55,254 nucleotides of DNA from an uncultured Granulosicoccaceae bacterium. Its GTDB lineage: Bacteria; Pseudomonadota; Gammaproteobacteria; Granulosicoccales; Granulosicoccaceae. Below are positions 37,148 through 45,689 of this stretch, in pieces (the stretch's first letter is position 1; each line of letters opens with the position of its first letter). A model generated the notes under the pieces. It was given only the letters and a program-made list of their open reading frames with translations. It was not told the origin of the DNA and ran no database searches. The stretch covers positions 1-55,254 of the forward strand of contig CALIMV010000342.1 of NCBI GenBank assembly GCA_938045275.1. The letters run 5' to 3'. A program made the position numbers and the translations under genes.

Positions 37148-37573
37148 TTAAGCTAAATACATAAAAACACCGGTAGCCGTTGCTGCCAGTTTTGACGAAC
37201 CGGACATTGCAAATTCTGATCGTGTGGTCACGGTTTTACGTCCCATTGCTATTGCGGTAACCGTTACATCAATATTGCCCTCGAACAATGGCCGCATGAA
37301 GTTGGTGTGCATGTCGATAGTAGTGCAATTACTCAGTTTTTGGTTTAGTGCACAGATGGTCATAAACGACGCTGTATCGGCAATGGCCATAGTGGCTTGA
37401 CCGGAGACAATTTTTTCAGCGTCGTTAACCACGCGCAAAATGCCACCTTCTGCGCGCCAATTAAACTTTGCGCCGTTTTCCATTATTTCAATTATATTGA
37501 GCGTTAAATCATTGACCCAATCTGCACAGATTTCATTTTTTAAATTTTGTATATCACTAAGGTTTAGTGTCAC
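37148..37573 (-). CDS. PaaI-type hotdog-fold thioesterase
   Basis: A 141-aa hotdog thioesterase. The helix region EGGILRVVNDAEKIVSGQATMAIADTAS-like carries the Asp used by PaaI enzymes, and HTNFMRPLFEGN is the next family strand. GTG 37573 follows GAGGAG at 10 nt. The longer open frame upstream to 37744 runs through a tandem repeat and has no support. It is divergent from paaG, so it may serve CoA recycling in the phenylacetate pathway. Distinct from the PaaI gene at 38528. Confidence 0.78.
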   Translation of the reverse strand: MTLNLSDIQNLKNEICADWVNDLTLNIIEIMENGAKFNWRAEGGILRVVNDAEKIVSGQATMAIADTASFMTICALNQKLSNCTTIDMHTNFMRPLFEGNIDVTVTAIAMGRKTVTTRSEFAMSGSSKLAATATGVFMYLA

Positions 37574-37589
37574 GAGTGCGTAACTCCTC

Positions 37590-37649
37590 AATATGACTTC
37601 CTGCAATATGACATCTTGCAATACGATTAACTGCAATACGACTAACTGC
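37590..37649. repeat. Four imperfect 15-bp tandem repeats upstream of paaG
   Basis: Units AATATGACTTCCTGC, AATATGACATCTTGC, AATACGATTAACTGC and AATACGACTAACTGC lie end to end at 37590-37604, 37605-37619, 37620-37634 and 37635-37649. They sit between a ribosome-binding site on the minus strand and the paaG -35 box. They may be iterated regulator sites or a simple repeat expansion. Confidence 0.85.
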
Positions 37650-37661
37650 CAAATCGATAAT

Positions 37662-37691
37662 TTGACCCTGCAGTCAACGTGAGTCCATAAT
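37662..37691 (+). promoter_or_regulatory. Candidate sigma-70 promoter of paaGIKZ
   Basis: TTGACC (37662-37667) and CATAAT (37686-37691), 18 nt apart, lie 33 nt before the paaG ATG. Good match to the sigma-70 consensus. Confidence 0.55.
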
Positions 37692-37724
37692 AGCCGAAAG
37701 TCTATACATGTGTTGATTGGAGCC

Positions 37725-38516
37725 ATGACTGACCCTATAATCACCAGCGCTCATCCGGGTTGGACCGAAATCTGTTTAAATCGTCCAGATCGCTTAAATG
37801 CTTTTAACGATGAAATGCATGCGCAATTAGCGAGTAGCATGAAAAGTGCTGCCGAAGATGCAAGCGTTAGGTGTGTTCTTCTAACAGGTTCTGGTCGCGG
37901 GTTTTGTGCCGGGCAAGACTTATCTGCGCGCGACCCGCGTAAGTCCAGCGAACCGCCTGATCTCGGTCACACACTTACCACACTGTACAACCCGCTGGTC
38001 AAGCGTATCCGGTCAATGGATAAACCGGTTATCTGCGCGGTCAATGGTGTGGCTGCAGGCGCTGGGGCTAATATAGCTTTGGCCTGCGACATCGTGCTCG
38101 CCGCAGATTCAGCCAAGTTTATTCAATCGTTTGCCAAGGTTGGCCTGGTTCCCGATGCCGGAGGGTCTTGGCATTTAACGCAGCTGTTGGGCATCGCTCG
38201 GGCCAAAGCGCTGGCTTTAACCGCGGAGCCCTTGACTGCAGAGAAAGCGGAACAATGGGGGCTTATATGGAAAAGTGTGCCTGCCGACGAGCTTATGTCA
38301 CAGGCTCGTGCCCTGGCTGAACAGTTTGCCACCGGACCAACAATGGGTCTTGCACAGACCAAGCATGCTATTAATGCTGCTGTTACTAACACCCTCGATG
38401 ATCAATTGGATTTAGAAGCGCAATTGCAATTCGAGCGAGGTCGCTCGACAGATTATGCAGAAGGCGTTGAAGCCTTTCTCGAAAAGCGTCAACCTCAGTT
38501 TACCGGCCAAGACTAA
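37725..38516 (+). CDS. paaG: 1,2-epoxyphenylacetyl-CoA isomerase
   Basis: A 263-aa crotonase-fold enzyme that isomerises ring-1,2-epoxyphenylacetyl-CoA to oxepin-CoA. It also shifts the double bond later in the pathway. It matches E. coli PaaG along its length: GRGFCAGQDLSARDP, DLGHTLTTLYNPLVKRI, KPVICAVNGVAAGAGANIAL, VGLVPDAGGSWHL with the catalytic Asp, and KRQPQFTGQ at the end. ATG 37725 with GGAG 2-3 nt before it is chosen over an in-frame GTG 37710. First gene of paaG-paaI-paaK-paaZ. Confidence 0.95.
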   Translation: MTDPIITSAHPGWTEICLNRPDRLNAFNDEMHAQLASSMKSAAEDASVRCVLLTGSGRGFCAGQDLSARDPRKSSEPPDLGHTLTTLYNPLVKRIRSMDKPVICAVNGVAAGAGANIALACDIVLAADSAKFIQSFAKVGLVPDAGGSWHLTQLLGIARAKALALTAEPLTAEKAEQWGLIWKSVPADELMSQARALAEQFATGPTMGLAQTKHAINAAVTNTLDDQLDLEAQLQFERGRSTDYAEGVEAFLEKRQPQFTGQD

Positions 38517-38527
38517 TAACACTAACA

Positions 38528-38971
38528 ATGAGTAATATCACGGCACAGCAGCGCGCAGAGCGATGCGCCCAAGTCATGTGGGATAATGACGCTGCATCAA
38601 AAGGTTTAGGTATTGTTTTAGAGCGCGTATCTCCCGGAGAGGCGGATGCATCGTTAATCGTTGAACCAAAGCATTTGAATGGTCATCGAATTTGCCACGG
38701 CGGATTTATTTTTACGCTTGCCGACACAGCGTTCGCGTTTGCCTGCAATACGTATAATCAGGCAGCGGTTGCGCAACAAAACAGCATTACGTTTACACAC
38801 AGTGGCCGAGCTGGCGCAAAGCTTGTGGCTTATGCGAAAGAAGTTTCTCGACAGGGGCGCTCTGGCATATATGATGTCAATGTGATCGATGATGAAGGTG
38901 TGGCTATTGCGTACTTTCGAGGCCATTCACGCACAATTAAAGGGACGCTGTTTGATGAAGCTGATCTGTAG
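38528..38971 (+). CDS. paaI: Hydroxyphenylacetyl-CoA thioesterase
   Basis: A 147-aa hotdog-fold thioesterase that rescues CoA from dead-end phenylacetyl-CoA derivatives. Features of PaaI are the opening RCAQVMWDNDAASKGLGI, the active-site segment NGHRICHGGFIFTLADTAFAFACN with its Asp, and FTHSGRAGAKLVAYAKE. It lies 11 nt after paaG and 71 nt before paaK. Confidence 0.92.
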   Translation: MSNITAQQRAERCAQVMWDNDAASKGLGIVLERVSPGEADASLIVEPKHLNGHRICHGGFIFTLADTAFAFACNTYNQAAVAQQNSITFTHSGRAGAKLVAYAKEVSRQGRSGIYDVNVIDDEGVAIAYFRGHSRTIKGTLFDEADL

Positions 38972-39042
38972 CGATATTCGTTACTGGAAGCGTGTTGTCT
39001 GAATATTAGCAATATGAATAAAATTCAACTTAATGGAGCACG

Positions 39043-40353
39043 GTGGTGAAAGACCTAACGCCTGACAAAGCGAGCCTTGATGCGATTGAAATAGCTTCAC
39101 CTGATGAAATTCAAGCGTTACAACTAAAACGAATGCGCAAATCATTAGCGCATGCCTATGCCAATGTTGATCATTACCGGGAGGCATTCGATGAAAAAGG
39201 TGTTCACCCGGAAGATCTTAAAAGCTTAAGCGATCTTGCCCATTTTCCATTCACTGTAAAACAGGATCTCCGCGATAATTACCCGTTCGGCATGTTTGCC
39301 GTAAAGCGAGACCAGGTTAATCGTATACACGCATCATCAGGCACCACCGGCCAGCCAACAGTCATTGGCTATACCGCAAACGACCTGAACATGTGGAGTG
39401 AAGTCATGCAACGCTCATTGAGAGCGGCAGGTATGAAACGCGGAGATGTGCTTCACAATGCCTACGGATATGGTTTATTTACTGGTGGCCTGGGTGTGCA
39501 CGGTGGTGCAGAGGCAATGGGATTAACTGTTGTACCCGTTTCCGGAGGAATGACGCAGCGTCAGGTTCGCCTTATAGAAGATTTTGGTGCCAAAGGCATA
39601 TCTGTTACTCCATCCTATGCGCTGTCAATACTGGATGAATACCGAGAGCAAGGCTTTGATCCGAAAAATTCGCCTTTACAAGTCGGTATCTTCGGTGCCG
39701 AACCCTGGACCAACGCTATGCGTAAAGAGGTTGAAGATGCTTTCGATATGCACGCCATAGATATTTACGGTCTGTCTGAAGTGATTGGCCCCGGTGTGTC
39801 AATGGAGTGTGTAGAGGCAAAAGACGGATTGCATATTTGGGAAGATCATTTTTATCCTGAAGTTATTAATCCCGACACCGGTGAGCTGTTGCCCGATGGC
39901 GAGCTTGGTGAACTGGTGTTTACCTCATTAACCAAAGAGGCGTTTCCAATTGTTCGCTACCGAACTCGCGATCTGACTCGACTATTACCTGGCACTGCGC
40001 GCTCTATGCGGCGTATGGAAAAGATCACCGGGCGATCGGACGATATGATCATTTTACGTGGTGTTAACGTGTTTCCGACGCAAATAGAAGAGCAGTTAAT
40101 GTCTGTAAACGAGCTGGCACCTCATTTTCAGATCGAGCTTGAACGAGACGATCGACTGGATAAAATGATCGTAAAAGTTGAAGCTAATCCTGGTGTCGAT
40201 GATCAGGCTACTCGGCAGGCTGCCTCAACTGCACTGGCGGAAAAAATAAAATCCTCGATTGGTGTTACTGCCCAGGTTATTGCTGGCGATGTTGGTAGTG
40301 TGCCTCGTTCGCAGGGCAAGGCGGTACGTGTTATAGACAATCGGCCAAAATAA
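39043..40353 (+). CDS. paaK: Phenylacetate-CoA ligase
   Basis: A 436-aa AMP-forming ligase that activates phenylacetate to phenylacetyl-CoA, the entry step of the pathway. It has the P-loop-like SSGTTGQPTVIGYT (near 88-101), DIYGLSEVIGPG, the YRTRDLTRLLPG hinge and GRSDDMIILRGVNVFPTQIEE. Two successive GTG codons (39043, 39046) follow GGAG. The paaZ ATG is 3 nt after its stop. Confidence 0.95.
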   Translation: MVKDLTPDKASLDAIEIASPDEIQALQLKRMRKSLAHAYANVDHYREAFDEKGVHPEDLKSLSDLAHFPFTVKQDLRDNYPFGMFAVKRDQVNRIHASSGTTGQPTVIGYTANDLNMWSEVMQRSLRAAGMKRGDVLHNAYGYGLFTGGLGVHGGAEAMGLTVVPVSGGMTQRQVRLIEDFGAKGISVTPSYALSILDEYREQGFDPKNSPLQVGIFGAEPWTNAMRKEVEDAFDMHAIDIYGLSEVIGPGVSMECVEAKDGLHIWEDHFYPEVINPDTGELLPDGELGELVFTSLTKEAFPIVRYRTRDLTRLLPGTARSMRRMEKITGRSDDMIILRGVNVFPTQIEEQLMSVNELAPHFQIELERDDRLDKMIVKVEANPGVDDQATRQAASTALAEKIKSSIGVTAQVIAGDVGSVPRSQGKAVRVIDNRPK

Positions 40354-40356
40354 TTC

Positions 40357-42375
40357 ATGGATATTAGTAGTTATGTTGGCGGTCATTGGGTATTGCCAGA
40401 CAAAACCGCCAAGCCGGTCTTATCTGCTGTTACATCCGAGCCGGTTGCTCGCATTGGTACGGCAACCCTCGATACCGAATTGCTTTTAAACTACGGACGG
40501 TTGCAAGGTGGTCCTGCGTTGCGAGAGTTAACCTTTCATGAACGGGCAACTAGGCTCAAAGCCCTGGCCACCCTGCTTAACGATCATAAGGCTGAATTAA
40601 CTGAACTCTCTTTTCACACAGGTTCTACCCGCGCAGATTCCAAAATCGATATCGATGGTGGCATTGGTACCGTTTTTGTCTTTGCTTCAAAAGGCAAGCG
40701 GGAGATGCCTGACGCTAAAGTGCTCTGTGACGGCGATATAGAGCAACTTTCGCGATCAGGTACATTTGTAGGGCAACACATTTATACCTCCAAGCCTGGT
40801 GTGTCGGTGCAAATTAACGCGTATAACTTTCCGGTTTGGGGCATGTTGGAAAAGCTTGCGCCTTCGCTGCTCGCTGGCGTGCCGGCCATTGTAAAACCCG
40901 CTACCGTCAGTAGCTATGTGGCGCATGCCTGTTTTAAGCTAATGGTGGAAAGCGAGATCTTTCCGGCAGGCAGTATGCAGTTCATCGCCGGGCGCACGGC
41001 AAACTTGCTGGATGCGCTCGGTTGTCAGGATATGATCAGTTTCACAGGGTCTGCGTACACTGCACAAAAGCTGCAATCGAACCCATCCTTATTAAAAAAA
41101 GGTGTCAAGTTCAGTGCCGAGCAAGACAGTTTGAACGCAACGGTTCTGGGTCAGGATGTTAAGTCAGGTTCGAGCGACTTTAATGTGTTCGTTGATGAAG
41201 TGGTGCGTGAAATGAGCGCAAAAGCGGGGCAAAAGTGTACTGCTATTCGCAGGATACTGGCTCCTGAGAATTTGGTTACCGACGTGATTGATGCGGTATC
41301 CGAAAAGCTGAGCGCCATCAGAATAGGAGAACCATCACTTGAAGATACTGACATGGGCAGCCTGGTATCGCTGGAACAACGGAGCGATGTGCTGTCAAAA
41401 ATAGAAACCTTGTCGCATGAATGCGAGCTGGTATTTGGTGACAAAGCATTGGATATAAATGGCGCAAGTGTTGAGTCGGGCGCTTTTGTTTCTCCAACGC
41501 TGTTTCATTGTGCAGAGCCGTTGTCTGCAAGCAGTGTGCACAGTGTTGAGGCATTTGGTCCGGTAGCCACTGTCATGCCTTTCAAAAACACCGAATCCGC
41601 CTGTGCCTTGTTAAACCGTGGTGGGGGAAGTCTTGTAGCATCAGTGGTTACCAGCGATAAAACCGTAGCCGCCGATATTGTTGCAACAAGTGCCGCTTTT
41701 CACGGCCGACTGTATTTTAACAATACCGATTCTGCAAAAGAGGCTACCGGTCATGGTTCACCGTTACCACACATGACACACGGTGGTCCGGGCAGGGCGG
41801 GTGGCGGTGAAGAACTCGGTGGCATACGCGCTGTTAAACATCATATGCAACGTACATCAGTACAGGCCAGTCCGGATTTACTCAGCGGTATAACGGGTAA
41901 CTTTGTGCCAGGTGCTACTAAAACTGAAAGCCGTGTTCACCCATTTAGAAAAACCTTCAATCAATTGGCAATCGGCGACACTATCGTAGCCGGTCCCCGT
42001 GTTATCAGCCTTGAGGATATCGAAACCTTCGCGCATTTCACCGGAGATACGTTTTATGCTCACATGGATGAAGCGGCTGCTAAAGCTAACCCGTTTTTTC
42101 CAGGCAGGGTTGCGCACGGTTATCTGCTGTTATCGTTCGCGGCTGGCCTGTTTGTCGACCCTGATCCAGGGCCAGTATTAGCGAACACCGGTTTGGATGG
42201 GTTGAGTTTTCAAAAGCCCGTTGTCGCAGGCGACAGCTTAAGCGTTTCACTGACTGTTAAACGCAAAACTCGTAGGAACGACGAATACGGTGAGGTGCGT
42301 TGGCATGTTCAATTACAAAATCAGGATAATGATCAAGTGGCCAGTTATGAGCTTCATACCATGAATGCGTATTAA
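40357..42375 (+). CDS. paaZ: Bifunctional oxepin-CoA hydrolase / 3-oxo-5,6-dehydrosuberyl-CoA semialdehyde dehydrogenase
   Basis: A 672-aa fusion enzyme that opens the oxepin ring and oxidises the resulting aldehyde with NADP+. Residues 1 to about 520 are an aldehyde dehydrogenase (QINAYNFPVWGMLEKL, FTGSAYTAQKL, Glu in KFSAEQDSLN, catalytic Cys in AGQKCTAIRR). Residues about 530-672 are a MaoC-type hydratase (FAHFTGDTFYAHMDEAAA, GRVAHGYLLLSF). The full fusion matches the E. coli enzyme. A 10-bp triplicated sequence covers its stop codon. Confidence 0.96.
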   Translation: MDISSYVGGHWVLPDKTAKPVLSAVTSEPVARIGTATLDTELLLNYGRLQGGPALRELTFHERATRLKALATLLNDHKAELTELSFHTGSTRADSKIDIDGGIGTVFVFASKGKREMPDAKVLCDGDIEQLSRSGTFVGQHIYTSKPGVSVQINAYNFPVWGMLEKLAPSLLAGVPAIVKPATVSSYVAHACFKLMVESEIFPAGSMQFIAGRTANLLDALGCQDMISFTGSAYTAQKLQSNPSLLKKGVKFSAEQDSLNATVLGQDVKSGSSDFNVFVDEVVREMSAKAGQKCTAIRRILAPENLVTDVIDAVSEKLSAIRIGEPSLEDTDMGSLVSLEQRSDVLSKIETLSHECELVFGDKALDINGASVESGAFVSPTLFHCAEPLSASSVHSVEAFGPVATVMPFKNTESACALLNRGGGSLVASVVTSDKTVAADIVATSAAFHGRLYFNNTDSAKEATGHGSPLPHMTHGGPGRAGGGEELGGIRAVKHHMQRTSVQASPDLLSGITGNFVPGATKTESRVHPFRKTFNQLAIGDTIVAGPRVISLEDIETFAHFTGDTFYAHMDEAAAKANPFFPGRVAHGYLLLSFAAGLFVDPDPGPVLANTGLDGLSFQKPVVAGDSLSVSLTVKRKTRRNDEYGEVRWHVQLQNQDNDQVASYELHTMNAY

Positions 42376-42397
42376 GTCGTATTAAGTCGTATTAAGT
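42368..42397. repeat. Three exact 10-bp repeats across the paaZ stop
   Basis: CGTATTAAGT occurs three times without gaps (42368-42377, 42378-42387, 42388-42397). The first copy contains the TAA stop of paaZ. Confidence 0.92.
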
Positions 42398-42477
42398 ATA
42401 GAAATATCGCGACGCTTTTTAGTAACAAGTCAACCTGAATTGTTTCGAACCCAGCGAGTCTAATGAGGAGAAAATTG

Positions 42478-42858
42478 ATGTCTTTGGCAGCAAAAATTGT
42501 TATCGGATTGATCGCAGCTTTGCATTTCTATATTGCATGGTTCGAAATTTTTGCCTGGACAAGTCGTGGCCCAATTGTGTTTAGCAGTTTTCCTAAAGAT
42601 CTGTTCGAGCCAACGAAAGTGCTGGCTGCTAATCAAGGGCTTTACAATGCGTTTCTGGCGGCCGGACTGACCTGGTCACTGTTCATAAAAGATTCAACCT
42701 GGCATTGTAGAGTAGCAACCTGCTTTTTACTCATGGTCTTTGTTGCCGGCATATTTGGGGCCCTTACTGCATCCCCGAAAATTGTGCTCGTTCAAACGGT
42801 TCCAGCGTTGGTTGGTCTTGTTCTGTTGCATTTCGCCGCAAAAAAGACAACGCAGTAA
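42478..42858 (+). CDS. DUF1304 family small membrane protein
   Basis: A 126-aa protein with four hydrophobic segments, starting SLAAKIVIGLIAALHFYIAWFEIF and with a later NQGLYNAFLAAGLTWSL. This is the pattern of DUF1304 proteins, whose function is unknown. ATG 42478 follows GAGGAG and is preferred over ATG 42463. It lies 102 nt after paaZ and converges on paaE. Co-transcription with paaZ is possible but not supported by motif. Confidence 0.85.
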   Translation: MSLAAKIVIGLIAALHFYIAWFEIFAWTSRGPIVFSSFPKDLFEPTKVLAANQGLYNAFLAAGLTWSLFIKDSTWHCRVATCFLLMVFVAGIFGALTASPKIVLVQTVPALVGLVLLHFAAKKTTQ

Positions 42859-42950
42859 ATTCAGTAACAAGGCAGCTCAGTATTGGGTGGCTAAGATGGT
42901 TCTTTCCACCGACTACCTGCATGTTAAATGAAAAACTGGTTGCAATTACA

Positions 42951-44036
42951 TTAAGCCGTGTCAAAGTCCAGCACCACCTTGTCACTGGTTGGTCTGGATT
43001 GGCACGCCAGTGTGTAGCCTTTTTCAATTTCCCAATCAGCAAGTGAAAAGTTAGCATCCATACTTGTTGAGCCTTCCACAATTTTGCAACGACAGGTACA
43101 GCACATTCCACCAGCGCACGAAAAAGGCATATCGATACCGGCTTTTTGAGCAGCAGCCAGAATGGTATCCTTGTTTGGGTCTACGGTTATCTCGGTTTGT
43201 GAACCATCGAGCATGATGGTGACCTGTTTGCCGTTAGTATCCTGAGTTGCGGAGGTGCTGGATGTGTCGCGCGGTGTAACCAGCGGTGTGTTTCCAGTAG
43301 TAAACAGCTCCTTAAAAATCTGGTTTTCTTGCATTCCCAGAGAACATAAGGCAGCAGACGCATCATCTACCATTTCCAATGGTCCACAAAGATACGCGCT
43401 GTAAAAGTCGGCGATTGGCAGTAGCGGCGTTTGTGCCATTGACTGTATAACATCAGCACTTATTCGACCGTTAAAGCGATCAATATCCTGACGCTCACCA
43501 CTTAACATGTTTATAACGTTAAATCGTTGCGTGTGTGTGTCTTTTAGCGCAGCTATATCGCCCCTGAACATAATACTGCCAGTGGTTCTATTGCCAAAGA
43601 GCAGGGTAATGCGGCTATGTGGTTCATCTTCAAGTACAGATTTGGCGATTGACAAGCACGGCGTAATGCCTGAGCCTGCGGCGATTAATAAGTAATGGTG
43701 GCGGTTGTGTTTATCAATGTGTGTAACGAAGCGACCCTCAGGTGGCATTACATCAAGCGTATCTCCAGCCGTTAATCCCAGTGCGTAATTGGAGAACACG
43801 CCATTGTCGATGCGTTTAACACCAATTTCGATGTTGCTTTGCTTGTGGTATGAGCAAATTGAATAGGAGCGTCGTGCTTTCTCACCATCGATGATGGCCT
43901 GGACCGTCAGGTACTGTCCTGGTATGTGTTCAAACTGGGCACGCAGTTCATCTGGAATGGCAAATGTAATAGCAATGCCATCAGGTAACTTGCGTGTGTT
44001 TGCAATGCTTAAGCTGTGAAGACGTTTGCTGGTCAT
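42951..44036 (-). CDS. paaE: 1,2-phenylacetyl-CoA epoxidase, reductase subunit E
   Basis: A 361-aa electron-transfer subunit that passes electrons from NADPH to the PaaA diiron site. A ferredoxin-NADP reductase module (RRSYSICS for FAD near 54-61, AAGSGITPCLSI for the nucleotide) is followed by a C-terminal plant-type 2Fe-2S domain with CAGGMCCTCRCKI and LACQSRP. Last gene of paaABCDE. The gap to paaD carries a 13-bp-period duplication. Confidence 0.96.
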   Translation of the reverse strand: MTSKRLHSLSIANTRKLPDGIAITFAIPDELRAQFEHIPGQYLTVQAIIDGEKARRSYSICSYHKQSNIEIGVKRIDNGVFSNYALGLTAGDTLDVMPPEGRFVTHIDKHNRHHYLLIAAGSGITPCLSIAKSVLEDEPHSRITLLFGNRTTGSIMFRGDIAALKDTHTQRFNVINMLSGERQDIDRFNGRISADVIQSMAQTPLLPIADFYSAYLCGPLEMVDDASAALCSLGMQENQIFKELFTTGNTPLVTPRDTSSTSATQDTNGKQVTIMLDGSQTEITVDPNKDTILAAAQKAGIDMPFSCAGGMCCTCRCKIVEGSTSMDANFSLADWEIEKGYTLACQSRPTSDKVVLDFDTA

Positions 44037-44046
44037 GGTTAAGCCG

Positions 44047-44071
44047 TTTTATCACTCAATTTTATCACTCA
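44047..44071. repeat. 12-bp direct duplication between paaE and paaD
   Basis: TTTTATCACTCA at 44047-44058 is repeated exactly at 44060-44071, 13 nt apart, in the short gap between the two genes. Confidence 0.8.
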
Positions 44072-44085
44072 GTTTGTGCTAGCCA

Positions 44086-44589
44086 CTAATGGCATTTGAA
44101 ATGATCAAACGGCTCAAAACAGCTAGTGCATCGGTATTGTGCCTTACACGGTGTAGAACCGAATTCAGATAGTTTTTCAGTTTGTGTGCTTGCACAGCGC
44201 GGGCACACCACTGTTCGCGCGGCAAACAGTTTAATACTGTCGCTGTTTAACGTATTCGCCAATGTGGGCTCGGGTGGCGCGATGCCGTTAGTTTTTAGTT
44301 TCTCAAGGCCTTTTTCGGTTATCCAGGATGTGCTCCATGCAGGCGATTCCACTCGTAATATACGGGCGCTAAATCCTGCATCGTTTAACGCGCGTTGTAC
44401 ATCCTGTTCTATCACCGCTACGGCGGGGCAGCCAATATAGGTTGGTGTCAGCTTGGCGACCACCACATTATTCTCTAGTACCACGTCGCGCAGAATGCCT
44501 AAATCTTCAAGTGTTAAAAAGGGCAGTTCAGGGTCTGGTACTGACGCGGCTATTTTTCGAGCCTTGTCTATGTCGACTGTTGTTACCAT
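44086..44589 (-). CDS. paaD: Phenylacetyl-CoA epoxidase subunit PaaD
   Basis: A 167-aa protein with an N-terminal DUF59/MIP18-like domain (VPDPELPFLTLEDLGILRDV, TPTYIGCPAVAVIEQDV) and a C-terminal Cys-rich part (CPRCASTQTEKLSEFG, CTSCFEPFDHFKCH). It is thought to help assemble Fe-S or metal centres of the epoxidase. Overlaps paaC by 7 nt. Confidence 0.95.
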   Translation of the reverse strand: MVTTVDIDKARKIAASVPDPELPFLTLEDLGILRDVVLENNVVVAKLTPTYIGCPAVAVIEQDVQRALNDAGFSARILRVESPAWSTSWITEKGLEKLKTNGIAPPEPTLANTLNSDSIKLFAARTVVCPRCASTQTEKLSEFGSTPCKAQYRCTSCFEPFDHFKCH

Positions 44590-45341
44590 GATGCCCCTGG
44601 ATACGCTCTGGGCAGATACTGCAATTGAGCCAGCAACATGCCGAAATCTTCTGTGTGTAAGCCCTTGCGTCCACCAGTTTGCGCGAATCCGATTTCGGGT
44701 AATGTCAGTTTTGCCTGAACGAAAATTGCATCAATGGTGTTTTGCCATTGCGTTTTTAAATTTGCATGATCTGGAAAAATACCCTTATCAATACCGTGCT
44801 GTCGACTTTCATCGACTTCAAACAATTCTTCGGTATAGGGATGTAATGCTTGAACAGCATCGGACATTTTTTCTGCACTTTCTGTCGTGCCGTCGCCGAG
44901 CCGTACAACCCATTCGCCACAATGGCGAACGTGGTATGAAATTTCCTTTATAGCCTTGTGGGACAAAGCACTCAGTGTTTCATCACTGCTTTCGTGCATC
45001 GATTCCCAGAAAAATTTCATATAGGTAGCGAAGTAAAGTTGGCGCAGCATGGTATGGGCAAAGTCGGTGTTAGGGCGTTCCACCAGCAGGCAGTTCTGGT
45101 ATTCACGATCGGTGCGCAGGTAGGCAAAGTCGTCTTCGGTTCGGCCTTTGTTCTCCAGCCTGGCTGCATAACTGTAAAGCGTTCGTGCCTGGCCAATAAG
45201 ATCGAGTGCCATATTAGGCATGGATAAATCTTCTTCAAGCATTGGCGCATGTCCGCACCATTCGGAAAGCCGATGTCCTGAAATTAGGTGATCATCAGCG
45301 ATTTGCACTACCGTGTGTAGCAGCGGAGCACTCATGTTCAC
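44583..45341 (-). CDS. paaC: Phenylacetyl-CoA epoxidase structural subunit C
   Basis: A 252-aa ferritin-like subunit that forms a complex with PaaA and stabilises it. It lacks a full diiron ligand set, as usual. Family blocks are RLSEWCGHAPMLEEDLSMPN, DFAHTMLRQLYFATYMKFFW and EISYHVRHCGEWVVRLGDG. The GTG at 45341 overlaps the paaB stop by 4 nt; ATG 45335 is the alternative. Confidence 0.95.
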   Translation of the reverse strand: MNMSAPLLHTVVQIADDHLISGHRLSEWCGHAPMLEEDLSMPNMALDLIGQARTLYSYAARLENKGRTEDDFAYLRTDREYQNCLLVERPNTDFAHTMLRQLYFATYMKFFWESMHESSDETLSALSHKAIKEISYHVRHCGEWVVRLGDGTTESAEKMSDAVQALHPYTEELFEVDESRQHGIDKGIFPDHANLKTQWQNTIDAIFVQAKLTLPEIGFAQTGGRKGLHTEDFGMLLAQLQYLPRAYPGASW

Positions 45342-45628
45342 ATGTGTCCCACTTCGTCGGGAATGTCGTAAAAACTGGGGTGGCGATACACCTTGTCGCT
45401 TGCCGGGTCAAAGTTCTCACCTGAACGTTTAGGGTCAGATGCGTGAATGTGACTCGATGCCACTACCCAGATTGAATCGCCTTCTTCGCGACGGGTATAC
45501 ACGTCTCTGGCGGCATGCATGGCCATGGTGCTGTCGGCAGCATGCAGGCTGCCAACGTGTTTGTGATGCAACCCGGTACGGGGTCGGATAAACACTTCCC
45601 ATAAAGGCATGTTCTGTTCGTTGCTCAT
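45338..45628 (-). CDS. paaB: Phenylacetyl-CoA epoxidase subunit B
   Basis: A 96-aa small subunit of the epoxidase complex, needed for activity. Family features are WEVFIRPRTGLHHKHVGSLH, REEGDSIWVV and the FDPASDKVYRHPSFYDIPDE ending. Lies between paaA (61-nt gap with a 13-bp duplication) and paaC (overlap). Confidence 0.95.
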   Translation of the reverse strand: MSNEQNMPLWEVFIRPRTGLHHKHVGSLHAADSTMAMHAARDVYTRREEGDSIWVVASSHIHASDPKRSGENFDPASDKVYRHPSFYDIPDEVGHM

Positions 45629-45629
45629 A

Positions 45630-45658
45630 TCAAATTACCCGCATTTCAAATTACCCGC
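45630..45658. repeat. 13-bp direct duplication between paaB and paaA
   Basis: TCAAATTACCCGC at 45630-45642 and again at 45646-45658, a 16-nt period, in the gap before paaB on the minus strand. Confidence 0.82.
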
Positions 45659-45689
45659 CTTTTTCTGACTACCGGTCGAGAGACTGTCT

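Noticed and set aside
37574-37744. An N-terminal extension of the PaaI-type thioesterase to an upstream start
   Set aside because: The extension is translated from the 15-bp repeats and the paaG promoter, with no hotdog-family similarity. GTG 37573 has a GAGGAG site.
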